A stretch of DNA of 64,000 nt, from assembly GCF_000026105.1 (NCBI RefSeq), contig NC_008027.1:4484501-4548500 (forward strand), given 5' to 3'. Positions 40,615 to 49,124 of this stretch are shown in pieces. The notes under the pieces were generated by a model that saw only the letters and a program-made list of their open reading frames with translations, had not been told where the DNA came from and did no database searches. The translations under genes were made by a program, and so were the position numbers. This stretch comes from Pseudomonas entomophila L48. GTDB lineage: Bacteria > Pseudomonadota > Gammaproteobacteria > Pseudomonadales > Pseudomonadaceae. The number at the start of each line of letters is the position of its first letter. Position 1 is the first letter of the stretch.

Positions 40615-41301
40615 ATGATTCGCACCTCCCTGCGCTTCACCACCCTGTGCGCCGGCCTGCTGCTGTCGGCCAGCGCCCTGGCCTTGTCGCTCGGCGACCT
40701 GTCCCAGAGCGATGCCTCCGGCGGCCTGAAGGACGCGCTCACCCAAGGCGCGCAGATCGCCGTCAAGCAGTTGAGTTCACCAGGCGGTTTCAGCAACAAC
40801 CCCGACGTGCGCATCGAGCTGCCGGGCAACCTCGGCAAAGCCGCCAAAGCCATGAAGATGTTCGGCAAGGGTGACCAGGTCGAGGCCCTGGAAACCAGCA
40901 TGAACAAGGCCGCCGAAGCCGCCGTGCCGCAGGCCCAGGCAATCCTGGTAGACGCGGTGAAGAAGATGACCGTGACCGATGCCAAGGGCATCCTCAGCGG
41001 CGGTCAGGACTCGGCCACCCAGTACTTGAACAAGAGCAGCCGCGAACAGATCCGTGCCAAGTTCCTGCCGATCGTCAAGCAGGCCACCGACAAGGTCGGC
41101 CTGGCCCAGCAGTACAACAGCTTTGCCGGGCAGGCCAAGGGCCTGGGGCTGATCAAGGATGACGCCAACATCGAGAACTACGTGACCGAGAAAGCCCTGG
41201 ATGGGCTGTTCGAGATGATCGCCAAGCAGGAAGAAAGCATTCGGCAGAACCCGGCCCAGGCGGCGACCAGCCTGGCCAAGAAAGTGTTCGGCGCGCTCTG
41301 A
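40615..41301 (+). CDS. DUF4197 family exported protein
   Basis: The 228-residue precursor has a signal peptide (residues 1 to about 24, ending ALALS) and a helix-rich body matching DUF4197: LSLGDLSQSDASGGLKDAL, ILVDAVKKMTVTDAKGIL, ATQYL and EIRAKFLPIV-like stretches. Its function is not known. It follows the YbaY-like lipoprotein after 32 bp; the pair also follows plsB in P. aeruginosa by my recollection, so the two may act together in the envelope. Confidence 0.88.
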   Translation: MIRTSLRFTTLCAGLLLSASALALSLGDLSQSDASGGLKDALTQGAQIAVKQLSSPGGFSNNPDVRIELPGNLGKAAKAMKMFGKGDQVEALETSMNKAAEAAVPQAQAILVDAVKKMTVTDAKGILSGGQDSATQYLNKSSREQIRAKFLPIVKQATDKVGLAQQYNSFAGQAKGLGLIKDDANIENYVTEKALDGLFEMIAKQEESIRQNPAQAATSLAKKVFGAL

Positions 41302-41338
41302 GCCTCGACGCGCCCACCGGTTGGCGCCACGCAATACC

Positions 41339-41463
41339 TGTAGGAGCGGCTTTAGCCGCGAATCAAGCGACGCGGTGCCTGGCACCGGCTACGCCGGTGA
41401 TCGCGGCTAAAGCCGCTCCTACAAAATCAACGCCGCGCCTGTAGGAGCCGGCTTGCCGGCGAA
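41339..41463. repeat. Three REP units
   Basis: An inverted REP pair (41339-41361 and 41401-41423, GCGGCtttaGCCGC type) is followed by a third unit of a different type (41440-41463, GCCGGC-GCCGGC). They lie between the convergent DUF4197 and RND genes, 7 bp from the RND stop. Confidence 0.9.
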
Positions 41464-41470
41464 CCGATCT

Positions 41471-44400
41471 TCACCCCTTCTTCACCCTGAACCACGCCGC
41501 ATACAACGCCGGCAGGAACAGCAGCGTCAGCACCGTGGCCACGATCAACCCACCCATGATCGCCACCGCCATCGGCCCGTAGAACACGCTGCGCGAGAGC
41601 GGAATCATCGCCAATACCGCCGCCAGCGCGGTCAGCACGATGGGGCGGAAACGCCGCACCGTGGCCTCGATGATCGCCTGCCAGCGGTCCAGCCCCGCCG
41701 CGATGTCCTGTTCGATCTGGTCCACCAGGATCACCGAGTTGCGCATGATCATCCCCGCCAGGGCGATGGTGCCGAGCATGGCGACGAAACCGAACGGTTG
41801 CCGGAACACCAGCAGGAACAGGGTCACACCGATCAAGCCCAGGGGCGCGGTGAGGAACACCATGAACATCCGCGAGAAGCTGCGCAGCTGGATCATCAGC
41901 AGGCTCAGCACCACCACGATGAACAGCGGCATGCCGGCATTCACCGAACGCTGGCCGCGTTCGGAGTCTTCCACGGTACCGCCCACTTCCAGCAGGTAAC
42001 CGTCAGGCAGCTCGTCCTTCACCTGCTGCAAGGTTGGCAGGATCTGCTTGACCAACGTGGCCGGCTGCTCCTTGTCGTAGATGTCGGCACGCACGGTGAC
42101 CGTCGGCAGGCGATTGCGGTGCCAGATGATGCCTTCCTCGAAACCGTATTCCAGGGTGGCCACCTGCGACAACGCCACGCTCTGGCCATTGTCGGTGGGC
42201 AGCGCCAGGCTTCCCAGGTTGCCCAGCTCGCGACGCTCCTCCGGAGTGCCACGCAACAGGATCTCGATCAGTTCGTTGTCCTCGCGGTACTGGCTGACGT
42301 TGCTGCCGGTCAGCGAGCTCTGCAGGAAACTCGACAACTGCGCGGTACTCACGCCCAGGGCGCGGGCGCGGTCCTGGTCGATGTCCAGGTAGACCGCCTT
42401 GCTCGGCTCCTCCCAATCCAGGTGCACGTTGACCACGTGAGGGTTCTCGCGCACCTTGGCCGCCACTTCACGGGCCAATGCCCGGACCTTCTCGATATGC
42501 TCGCCGGTCACGCGGAACTGCACCGGGTAACCCACGGGCGGGCCATTCTCCAGACGCGTTACCCGCGAGCGCAAGTCGGGGAACTGCTCGTCCAACGTGG
42601 TGATCAGCCAACTGCGCAGGCGCTCACGATCTTCCAGCGACTTGGCCAGCACCACGAACTGGGCGAAGCTCGCCGCCGGCAGTTGCTGGTCCAGGGGCAA
42701 ATAGAAGCGTGGCGAGCCGGTACCGACATAGGCGACGTAGTTATCGATGCCGTCCTGTTGCTTGAGCAGCGCTTCCAGTTGCTTGACGCGTTCGGCGGTG
42801 TTGTTGAGCGAGGCGCCCTCGGCCAGCTTCAGATCGACCATCAGCTCCGGACGCCCGGAAGCCGGGAAGAACTGCTGGGGCACGAAGCGGAACAGCAGGA
42901 TGCTGCCGACGAAGGCCGCGATGGTCAGCAGGATCACCGTCTTGCGTCGCCGCACGCACCACTCCACCATCCGCCGCACACGCTGGTAGAACGGTGTGGC
43001 ATAAGGGTCCGGCGCATGCCCGTCGCTGCCGTGGCGCGCCGCGTGCAGCTTGGCCAGGTCGGGCAGCAGGCGCTCGCCCAGATACGGTACGAAGACCACC
43101 GCCGCCACCCATGATGTCAGCAAGGCGATGGTCACCACCTGGAAGATCGACCGGGTGTATTCGCCGGTGCTCGAAGCCGCCGTGGCGATCGGCAGGAAGC
43201 CCGCCGCGGTGATCAGGGTGCCGGTCAGCATCGGGAACGCCGTGCTCGACCAGGCGTAGCTGGCCGCCTTGAGCCGGTCGTACCCCTGCTCCATCTTGAT
43301 CGCCATCATTTCCACCGCGATGATCGCGTCATCCACCAGCAAGCCCAGCGCCAGCACCAGCGCGCCCAGCGAGATCTTGTGCAGGCCGATGCCGAAGTAA
43401 TGCATGCTGGCGAAGGTCATCGCCAACACCAGCGGAATCGCCAGGGCGACCACCAGGCCGGTGCGCAGGCCCAGGGAGAAGAAGCTCACCAGCAGGACGA
43501 TGGCCAGGGCCTCGACCAGCACCTGGACGAACTCACCAACACCCGCCTTCACCGCCGCCGGCTGGTCGGAAACCTTGCGCAGCTCCATGCCCGCAGGCAG
43601 GCCCTGGGCCAGGCGGGCAAATTCGCCTTCAAGGGCCTTGCCCAGCACCAGGATGTCGCCACCGTCCTTCATCGAAACCGCCAAACCGATGGCGTCCTCG
43701 CCCATGAAGCGCATGCGGGGCGCGGGTGGGTCATTGAAGCCGCGTTGCACCTCGGCGACATCGCCGATGCGGAAGGTGCGGTCACCGACGCGAATGGGGA
43801 ACTGGCGGATCTGCTCGACGCTGTCGAAGCGCCCGCTGACGCGCAGTTGCAAGCGTTCGCTGGAGGTCTCGAAGAAGCCCGCGGTGCTGACCGCATTCTG
43901 TTCGCGCAACGCCTGCTGCACCGCCGCAAGCGGCACGCCCAGGGTGGCCAGCTTGACGTTGGACAGCTCGATCCAGATTTTTTCGTCCTGCAGGCCGATC
44001 AGCTCGACCTTGCCCACGTCCTTGACACGCTGCAGCTGAATCTGGATACGGTCGGCGTAATCCTTGAGCACGGCATAGTCGAAACCGGAACCGGTCAGGG
44101 CGTAGATGTTGCCGAAGGTGGTGCCGAATTCATCATTGAAGAACGGCCCCTGGATCTCCGGCGGCAACGTATGGCGGATGTCCGCGACTTTCTTGCGGAT
44201 CTGGTACCAGAGCTCGGGGATGTCCTTGGAGTGCAGCGAATCGCGGGCCATGAAGGTGACCTGGGACTCGCCCGGGCGGGAAAACGAGACGATCTTTTCG
44301 TACTCGCCGGTTTCCATCAGCTTCTTTTCAATGCGCTCCGTGACCTGGCGCGAGACCTCCTCGGCGGTCGCGCCCGGCCACAGGGTGCGGATGACCATGG

Positions 44401-44536
44401 CCTTGAAGGTGAACGGCGGATCCTCGCTCTGCCCGAGCTTGGTGTAGGACATTACCCCGATCGCTGCCAGCAGGATCATCAGGAACAGCACGATCTGGCG
44501 ATTGCGCAGCGCCCAGGCGGAAAGGTTGAAACCCAT
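41471..44536 (-). CDS. mexK: RND multidrug efflux permease, MexK-like
   Basis: RND permeases pump drugs out using the proton gradient and form a trimer with a membrane-fusion protein and an outer-membrane channel. The 1021-residue protein has the N-terminal NRQIVLFLMILLAAIGVMSY helix, two large periplasmic loops and GLLVDDAIIAVE in TM4, with the paired Asp of proton relay. It lies 6 bp after the membrane-fusion gene with a divergent TetR gene, the mexJK-mexL order. As for mexJK there is no outer-membrane channel gene. The MexK name rests on order and similarity. Confidence 0.85.
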   Translation of the reverse strand: MGFNLSAWALRNRQIVLFLMILLAAIGVMSYTKLGQSEDPPFTFKAMVIRTLWPGATAEEVSRQVTERIEKKLMETGEYEKIVSFSRPGESQVTFMARDSLHSKDIPELWYQIRKKVADIRHTLPPEIQGPFFNDEFGTTFGNIYALTGSGFDYAVLKDYADRIQIQLQRVKDVGKVELIGLQDEKIWIELSNVKLATLGVPLAAVQQALREQNAVSTAGFFETSSERLQLRVSGRFDSVEQIRQFPIRVGDRTFRIGDVAEVQRGFNDPPAPRMRFMGEDAIGLAVSMKDGGDILVLGKALEGEFARLAQGLPAGMELRKVSDQPAAVKAGVGEFVQVLVEALAIVLLVSFFSLGLRTGLVVALAIPLVLAMTFASMHYFGIGLHKISLGALVLALGLLVDDAIIAVEMMAIKMEQGYDRLKAASYAWSSTAFPMLTGTLITAAGFLPIATAASSTGEYTRSIFQVVTIALLTSWVAAVVFVPYLGERLLPDLAKLHAARHGSDGHAPDPYATPFYQRVRRMVEWCVRRRKTVILLTIAAFVGSILLFRFVPQQFFPASGRPELMVDLKLAEGASLNNTAERVKQLEALLKQQDGIDNYVAYVGTGSPRFYLPLDQQLPAASFAQFVVLAKSLEDRERLRSWLITTLDEQFPDLRSRVTRLENGPPVGYPVQFRVTGEHIEKVRALAREVAAKVRENPHVVNVHLDWEEPSKAVYLDIDQDRARALGVSTAQLSSFLQSSLTGSNVSQYREDNELIEILLRGTPEERRELGNLGSLALPTDNGQSVALSQVATLEYGFEEGIIWHRNRLPTVTVRADIYDKEQPATLVKQILPTLQQVKDELPDGYLLEVGGTVEDSERGQRSVNAGMPLFIVVVLSLLMIQLRSFSRMFMVFLTAPLGLIGVTLFLLVFRQPFGFVAMLGTIALAGMIMRNSVILVDQIEQDIAAGLDRWQAIIEATVRRFRPIVLTALAAVLAMIPLSRSVFYGPMAVAIMGGLIVATVLTLLFLPALYAAWFRVKKG

Positions 44537-44542
44537 CGGGAC

Positions 44543-45640
44543 TTACTCCTTGGTCGCCAGGTTCACTTCACGGTTGCTGCGGTCCACCGGGCGCACCTGC
44601 TGCCCTTCACGCAGTACGTGGCCACCGGCGGCCACCACCCAGTCGCCGGCCTGCAGGCCTTCGAGCACCGGCACGGTGTCGGCCCCGTAGGCACCAAGGC
44701 GAACGGCGGCGCGCTCCAGGCGATTGTCCTTGCCAACCCGCCACACATAGGCCTGCCCGGCTTCGGCGGTGACCGCTGACAACGGCACGGCAAGCGGCGC
44801 CTGCTCGGTGTGGGCGATGAACACACGGGCGCTCTGGCCCAGTTCAGCGGGGGTATTGCTGGAGGTGAAGGCGATGCGTGCGGCGAAGGTGCGCGAGCGC
44901 GGGTCGGCCGCTGGCGACAGTTCACGGATACGCCCTTCGAAACGCTGGTTGGGGTGCGACCACAGCTCCACGCTCACCGTCTGCCCAACGTTGAATCGGG
45001 CGAATTGCTGCTCCGGCAAGCCGATCGCCACCTCGCGCTCACCATCGGCGGCCAGGGTGAATACGGTCTGGCCCGCGGCGACAACCTGCCCCACTTCGAC
45101 CTGACGCTTGGCGATGACGCCGGCCTGAGGTGCGCGCAGCACCGCGTAATCGGCCTGGTTACCAGCAACCTCGAACTCGGCCTTGGCTTGTTTCAAGCGG
45201 GCAAGGCCAGCGCGGTAGAGATTTTCGGCGTTGTCGAACTGCGAGCGGCTGACCATTTGCCGCTCCAGCAATTTCTGGTAACGGTCGCGCTCGGCGCGCA
45301 CCAGCGCCAGGTTGGCCTCGGCGGCGGCCAGTTGGGCGCGATTGGCCTCCAGTTGCAGGCGCACATCCTGCGGGTCGAGTTCGGCCAGAGCCTGCTCGGC
45401 CTTGACCCGCTGCCCCTCCTCCACCAGGCGTTTGTTCACCTTGCCGCCGATGCGGAAGGCCAGCTCAGGCTCGAATCGCGCCCGCACTTCACCGGGGTAG
45501 CTGTCAGCCGAAGCGCCGGCAGGTTGGGGCTGGATCACCAGCGCCGGGCGCGGGGCCGACGGTGGCGCGGCCTGCTGGCCACAGGCGGCAAGCAGCGCGA
45601 GGGCAGCGGGCAAGGCAAGGGACAACGCACGACGCAACAT
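44543..45640 (-). CDS. mexJ: RND membrane-fusion lipoprotein, MexJ-like
   Basis: This periplasmic adaptor links the inner-membrane pump to an outer-membrane channel. The 365-residue precursor has a lipobox (LAAC, Cys20), an alpha-hairpin region (about 90-150, RAQLAAAEANLALVRAERD), a lipoyl half and a beta-barrel (AVLRAPQAGVIAKRQVEVGQ) typical of HlyD/AcrA proteins. It is the first gene of the pump operon and starts 182 bp from the divergent TetR gene. Confidence 0.87.
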   Translation of the reverse strand: MLRRALSLALPAALALLAACGQQAAPPSAPRPALVIQPQPAGASADSYPGEVRARFEPELAFRIGGKVNKRLVEEGQRVKAEQALAELDPQDVRLQLEANRAQLAAAEANLALVRAERDRYQKLLERQMVSRSQFDNAENLYRAGLARLKQAKAEFEVAGNQADYAVLRAPQAGVIAKRQVEVGQVVAAGQTVFTLAADGEREVAIGLPEQQFARFNVGQTVSVELWSHPNQRFEGRIRELSPAADPRSRTFAARIAFTSSNTPAELGQSARVFIAHTEQAPLAVPLSAVTAEAGQAYVWRVGKDNRLERAAVRLGAYGADTVPVLEGLQAGDWVVAAGGHVLREGQQVRPVDRSNREVNLATKE

Positions 45641-45676
45641 GATGGAGGACCTTTGGCAGAGGGCGCATCGAATATT

Positions 45677-45692
45677 TATACTGACGGGTATA
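45677..45692. promoter_or_regulatory. Probable operator of the MexL-like repressor
   Basis: TATAC-N6-GTATA (45677-45681 and 45688-45692) is an inverted repeat in an AT-rich stretch between the divergent pump and repressor genes. On the minus strand it overlaps a TATAAA -10-like sequence and a CTGACT -35-like sequence, though at a short spacer. This is where a TetR repressor of the pump would bind. Confidence 0.5.
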
Positions 45693-45822
45693 TTAAGTCA
45701 GGGAATCGGGTCGGGGAAGCAGGCGGCTGACAGAAAAAGCGGAAAAACGCGGCGACGCGCGTTGCAGCCGGATGGCCCTCGAACCGGTAAGATGGGCGGT
45801 TTCAGAACAGATGCGGATACCC

Positions 45823-46452
45823 ATGTCCAACGACGCACCCATCGGCCCAGGTCGGCCCAAGGACCTGGCCAAACGCGAGGCCATCCTCGAAGCGGCCAAG
45901 TCGCTGTTTCTCAGCCTTGGCTATGCCAACACCAGCATGGATGCGGTCGCTGCGGCGGCAGGTGTTTCAAAACTCACGGTCTACAGCCACTTCACCGACA
46001 AGCAGACCTTGTTCGGCGCGGCAGTCATGGCGACCTGCCAGACCCAACTGCCCGATCTGATCTTCGAGTACCCCGACAGGGTGGCGCTGGAGGACGTGCT
46101 GTTGAACATCGCGCGGGGGTTCCAGGCGCTGATCAGCTCGGACGAGTCGGTCAAGCTCAGCCGGCTGATTTTTGCCTTGGGGAGCCAGGATCCGGGGTTC
46201 GGGCAGTACTTCTACGAGGCGGGGCCGAAGCGGGTGTTGGCCGGGATGGAGGCGCTGTTGCGCTGTGTTGACCAACGCGGGCTGCTGCGCATCGACAACC
46301 CGCTGCGGGCGGCGGAGCACTTCTTCTGCCTGGTCAAGGGGGCGCCGGATTATCGGTTGTTGCTGGGGTGTGCGCCGGCGTTGACGGGGGATGAGGTGGA
46401 GGTGCATGTGCGGGAGGTGGTGGGGGTGTTCATGCGGGCTTATGGGGGATAG
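45823..46452 (+). CDS. mexL: TetR-family repressor, MexL-like
   Basis: The 209-residue protein has an N-terminal TetR helix-turn-helix (about 19-66: REAILEAAKSLFLSLGYAN, SMDAVAAAAGVSKLTVYSHF) and a C-terminal ligand domain resembling MexL/AcrR-C groups. It is divergent from the pump genes and probably represses them. The ATG at 45823 matches the family start; one three codons earlier is possible. Its last ~90 bp is extremely G-rich on the coding strand and uses G-ending codons. Confidence 0.85.
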   Translation: MSNDAPIGPGRPKDLAKREAILEAAKSLFLSLGYANTSMDAVAAAAGVSKLTVYSHFTDKQTLFGAAVMATCQTQLPDLIFEYPDRVALEDVLLNIARGFQALISSDESVKLSRLIFALGSQDPGFGQYFYEAGPKRVLAGMEALLRCVDQRGLLRIDNPLRAAEHFFCLVKGAPDYRLLLGCAPALTGDEVEVHVREVVGVFMRAYGG

Positions 46453-46518
46453 GCGCTCAGCTCTCAGCTCTCAGCGTGATGGTCTTTGGTTTTTTGAGCA
46501 TATCCATTGGCGATGGAG

Positions 46519-46765
46519 ACGCTGATTCACCTTTCCGCCCTTACGGCGGCCTACTTTTTTCTTGGAAAAAGTAGGCAAAACCGCTCGCTCCATCATACGG
46601 CCCCTGCGCTTCGCTCCGGGGTTCCCTCGCTCCGTTCTTGCTCCCGTGGGTACCGCGCTGAACGCCCCATCCTGGGGCGCAGCGCTCGACGGCCATCCAT
46701 GGCCGTCGCCCCACTACGCAAGAACTCCACTCGGCCTCCTGAAGTCGCAATGGGCGGCGCCTGAA
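46519..46765 (+). repeat. Structured ~250-bp repeat, copy 1
   Basis: This copy has a conserved 5' block of about 120 bp. It starts with a CCGCC-N5-GGCGG hairpin (46535-46549) and an 11-bp stem, GCCTACTTTTT / AAAAAGTAGGC, around a TCTTGG loop (46549-46576). A core with palindromes follows (CGCCCCA-TCC-TGGGGCG 46663-46679; CGACGGCCAT-CC-ATGGCCGTCG 46687-46708), then a conserved 3' block starting CCTCCTGAAGTCGC. Copy 2 lies inverted at 47010-47271. Short reading frames within it have no gene features. Confidence 0.85.
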
Positions 46766-46815
46766 CTACCGCGCACCAAGATCAAAAGCCGGGCGAGGCG
46801 CTGCGCGCTCGCAGA

Positions 46816-46850
46816 AGCGAAGAGCGAAGAGCGAAGAGCGAAGAGCGAAG
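46816..46850. repeat. 7-bp tandem repeat, 5 copies
   Basis: AGCGAAG is repeated five times without a break, followed by a partial unit. It lies between the two inverted copies of the structured repeat. The unit is 7 bp, so copy changes would shift any reading frame. Confidence 0.9.
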
Positions 46851-46907
46851 AGCAGAAAGTTTGATAGTTATGTAGTGAAGTGATGGTTGTGGTGTTTGCA
46901 CCAATGG

Positions 46908-46932
46908 TTCGCCGGCAAAGCCGGCTCCTACA
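46908..46932. repeat. Single REP unit
   Basis: A 25-bp REP of the GCCGGC-AAA-GCCGGC type, TGTAGGAGC end on the right, stands between the inverted structured repeats. No partner unit is close. Confidence 0.85.
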
Positions 46933-47009
46933 AGGGTGCGGCGTGCACTTTGCCGACGAATGCGTATTCAAGGCCATGAATAAACAACTAGCGACAGCTG
47001 CGTCTGCCT

Positions 47010-47271
47010 AGGCGCCGCCCGTAACTTCGCGACTTCAGGAGGCTGAGCGCAGGCGTCTGGAGGGCCAGGTGCGCAGCACCCTTCGGCGTTAGCCGAAGGC
47101 GCGAGATGTAGACTTGCGCAGCAAGTCGTAGGCCGCGCGGGCCTGGAAGGCGCCGGAGCGAAGGGACCCCGAAGCGCAGCGTAGGAGCCGTATGATGGAG
47201 CGAGCGGCTTTGCCTACTTTGGCCAAGACCAAAGTAGGCCGCCGTAAGGGCGGAAAGGTGACTCTGCGTCT
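47010..47271 (-). repeat. Structured ~250-bp repeat, copy 2 (inverted)
   Basis: Reading on the minus strand, this copy begins with the same 30-bp block as copy 1. Its 11-bp stem reads GCCTACTTTGG / CCAAAGTAGGC (47212-47222 with 47229-47239) around the same TCTTGG loop, so two base pairs differ from copy 1 with compensating changes. The core differs from copy 1 but also holds palindromes (CCTTCGGC-N4-GCCGAAGG 47080-47099; GACTTGC-N3-GCAAGTC 47111-47127). The CCTCCTGAAGTCGC end is conserved (47028-47041). Confidence 0.85.
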
Positions 47272-47305
47272 ACATAGCAAACGGATATGCCCACATAGCC
47301 CAGAA

Positions 47306-47377
<72 letters not shown>

Positions 47378-47384
47378 CAGGAAA

Positions 47385-49094
47385 TCACCGCGCTTCCATA
47401 TGCGCAATCATCAACTGCACACTCTCATTCCCCCGAAACTCATTCACATCCAGCTTGTAGGCCAACTCCACCCACCGCACTGTAGGATTCGGCCAAACCT
47501 CCCGATCCACCCCAAAGGCAATCCCATCCAGCGTCACCGCCCCACACTCGCTCTTGAGCACGACCTTGAGATGCCGCTCCCCCACGACCCGCTGCGAGAC
47601 CAGCTGAAACACCCCATGGAACAATGGTTCAGGGAAGTGCTGCCCCCAAGGCCCGGCATTACGCAAGGCCCGCGCCAGCTCCAGGTGAAACTCCTCGACC
47701 GCCAGCGAGCCATCCGACAGCAACCGCCCCGTCAGGTCCTCCTCACGCAACTGCCGCCGCACCTCCGCATCGAAGGCCTCGGCAAACGCCGGGAAGTTGT
47801 CGGCAGGCAACGACAACCCAGCGGCCATCGCATGCCCACCAAACTTGCTGATCAACGACGGATATCGCGCCGCCACCGCATCCAGCGCATCGCGAATATG
47901 GAAGCCCGCCACCGACCGCGCCGAGCCCTTGAGCATCCCCTCCCCCGCATCGGCAAAGGCGATGGTCGGGCGGTGGTAACGCTCCTTCAGGCGTGACGCC
48001 AGAATCCCGATCACCCCCTGGTGCCAGTCAGCGTCGAACAGGCAAAGCCCATAGGGCATGGACTCCACCGGCAGATCCTTGAGCTGGGCCAGCGCCTCGC
48101 GCTGCATGCCCTGCTCGATGGACTTGCGGTCCTGGTTCAGGCCATCCAGCTCCTGGGCCATGTCTAGCGCCAGCGCAGCGTCCTCGCACAGCAGGCATTC
48201 AATGCCGAGGCTCATGTCATCCAGTCGGCCGGCTGCATTGAGCCGAGGGCCGAGAATGAAGCCCAGGTCGGTGGAGGTGATACGCCGATGGTCACGCCGG
48301 GCCACCTCGAGAATGGCCTTGAGCCCAGGCCGCGCACGGCCGGCGCGGATACGCTCGAGCCCCTGGTGCACCAGGATGCGGTTGTTGGCATCCAGCGGCA
48401 CCACGTCGGCGACACTGCCCAACGCAACCAGATCGAGCAGTTCGCCGATGTTCGGCTGCGCCTGCGTTTCGTAGCGCCCGAGGCTGCGCAGGCGCGCGCG
48501 CAGGGCCATCAGCACATAGAAGATCACCCCGACGCCCGCCAGCGACTTGCTCGGGAACTCGCAACCAGGCTGGTTCGGGTTGACGATGGCATCGGCATCC
48601 GGCAACTGCTCGCCAGGCAAGTGGTGGTCGGTGACCAGCACCCTCAACCCCGCAGCCTTGGCGGCCGCCACACCGTCGACACTGGAAATGCCGTTATCCA
48701 CGGTGATCAATAGCTGCGGCTGACGCTCCAGCGCAACCTGGACGATCTCGGGCGTCAGGCCGTAACCATACTCGAATCGGTTGGGTACCAGGTAATCGAC
48801 GTGGGCCGCGCCCAGCAGACGCAGGCCCAGCACCCCCACCGTGCTGGCGGTGGCACCGTCGGCGTCGAAATCGCCGACAATGAGAATCCGCTGGCGCTGG
48901 TCGAGGGCCTCGACCAGCAGGTCCACCGCCGCATCGATACCTTTGAGCTGCTGGAACGGCAACAAACGCGCCAGGCCCTTGTCCAACTCGGTTTCCGACT
49001 GAACGCCACGGGCGGCATACAGGCGGGTCAGCAAAGGCGGCAGGTTACCCAGAAACGGCAGGGTCGACGGCAGGGGACGAGGTTCGATACGCAT
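47385..49094 (-). CDS. recJ: Single-stranded-DNA-specific exonuclease RecJ
   Basis: RecJ is a 5'-3' single-strand exonuclease used in recombination and mismatch repair. The 569-residue protein has the DHH-family blocks VGDFDADGATAS (about 97-108), LITVDNGI and VTDHHLPGE (the DHH motif), then the DHHA1 domain with GGHAMAAGLSL. It is 30 bp from yaeQ on the same strand. No intrinsic terminator follows; the 8-bp tandem array does. Confidence 0.97.
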   Translation of the reverse strand: MRIEPRPLPSTLPFLGNLPPLLTRLYAARGVQSETELDKGLARLLPFQQLKGIDAAVDLLVEALDQRQRILIVGDFDADGATASTVGVLGLRLLGAAHVDYLVPNRFEYGYGLTPEIVQVALERQPQLLITVDNGISSVDGVAAAKAAGLRVLVTDHHLPGEQLPDADAIVNPNQPGCEFPSKSLAGVGVIFYVLMALRARLRSLGRYETQAQPNIGELLDLVALGSVADVVPLDANNRILVHQGLERIRAGRARPGLKAILEVARRDHRRITSTDLGFILGPRLNAAGRLDDMSLGIECLLCEDAALALDMAQELDGLNQDRKSIEQGMQREALAQLKDLPVESMPYGLCLFDADWHQGVIGILASRLKERYHRPTIAFADAGEGMLKGSARSVAGFHIRDALDAVAARYPSLISKFGGHAMAAGLSLPADNFPAFAEAFDAEVRRQLREEDLTGRLLSDGSLAVEEFHLELARALRNAGPWGQHFPEPLFHGVFQLVSQRVVGERHLKVVLKSECGAVTLDGIAFGVDREVWPNPTVRWVELAYKLDVNEFRGNESVQLMIAHMEAR

Positions 49095-49124
49095 GGGGCC
49101 TTCGGCAATCAGATAAAGGGCAGG

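Noticed and set aside
46507..46864. Short open frames in the repeat region (85 and 100 codons)
   Set aside because: They lie within the inverted structured repeat, cross hairpin arms and tandem repeats, and lack ribosome-binding sites. Similar frames may be wrongly annotated elsewhere as proteins.
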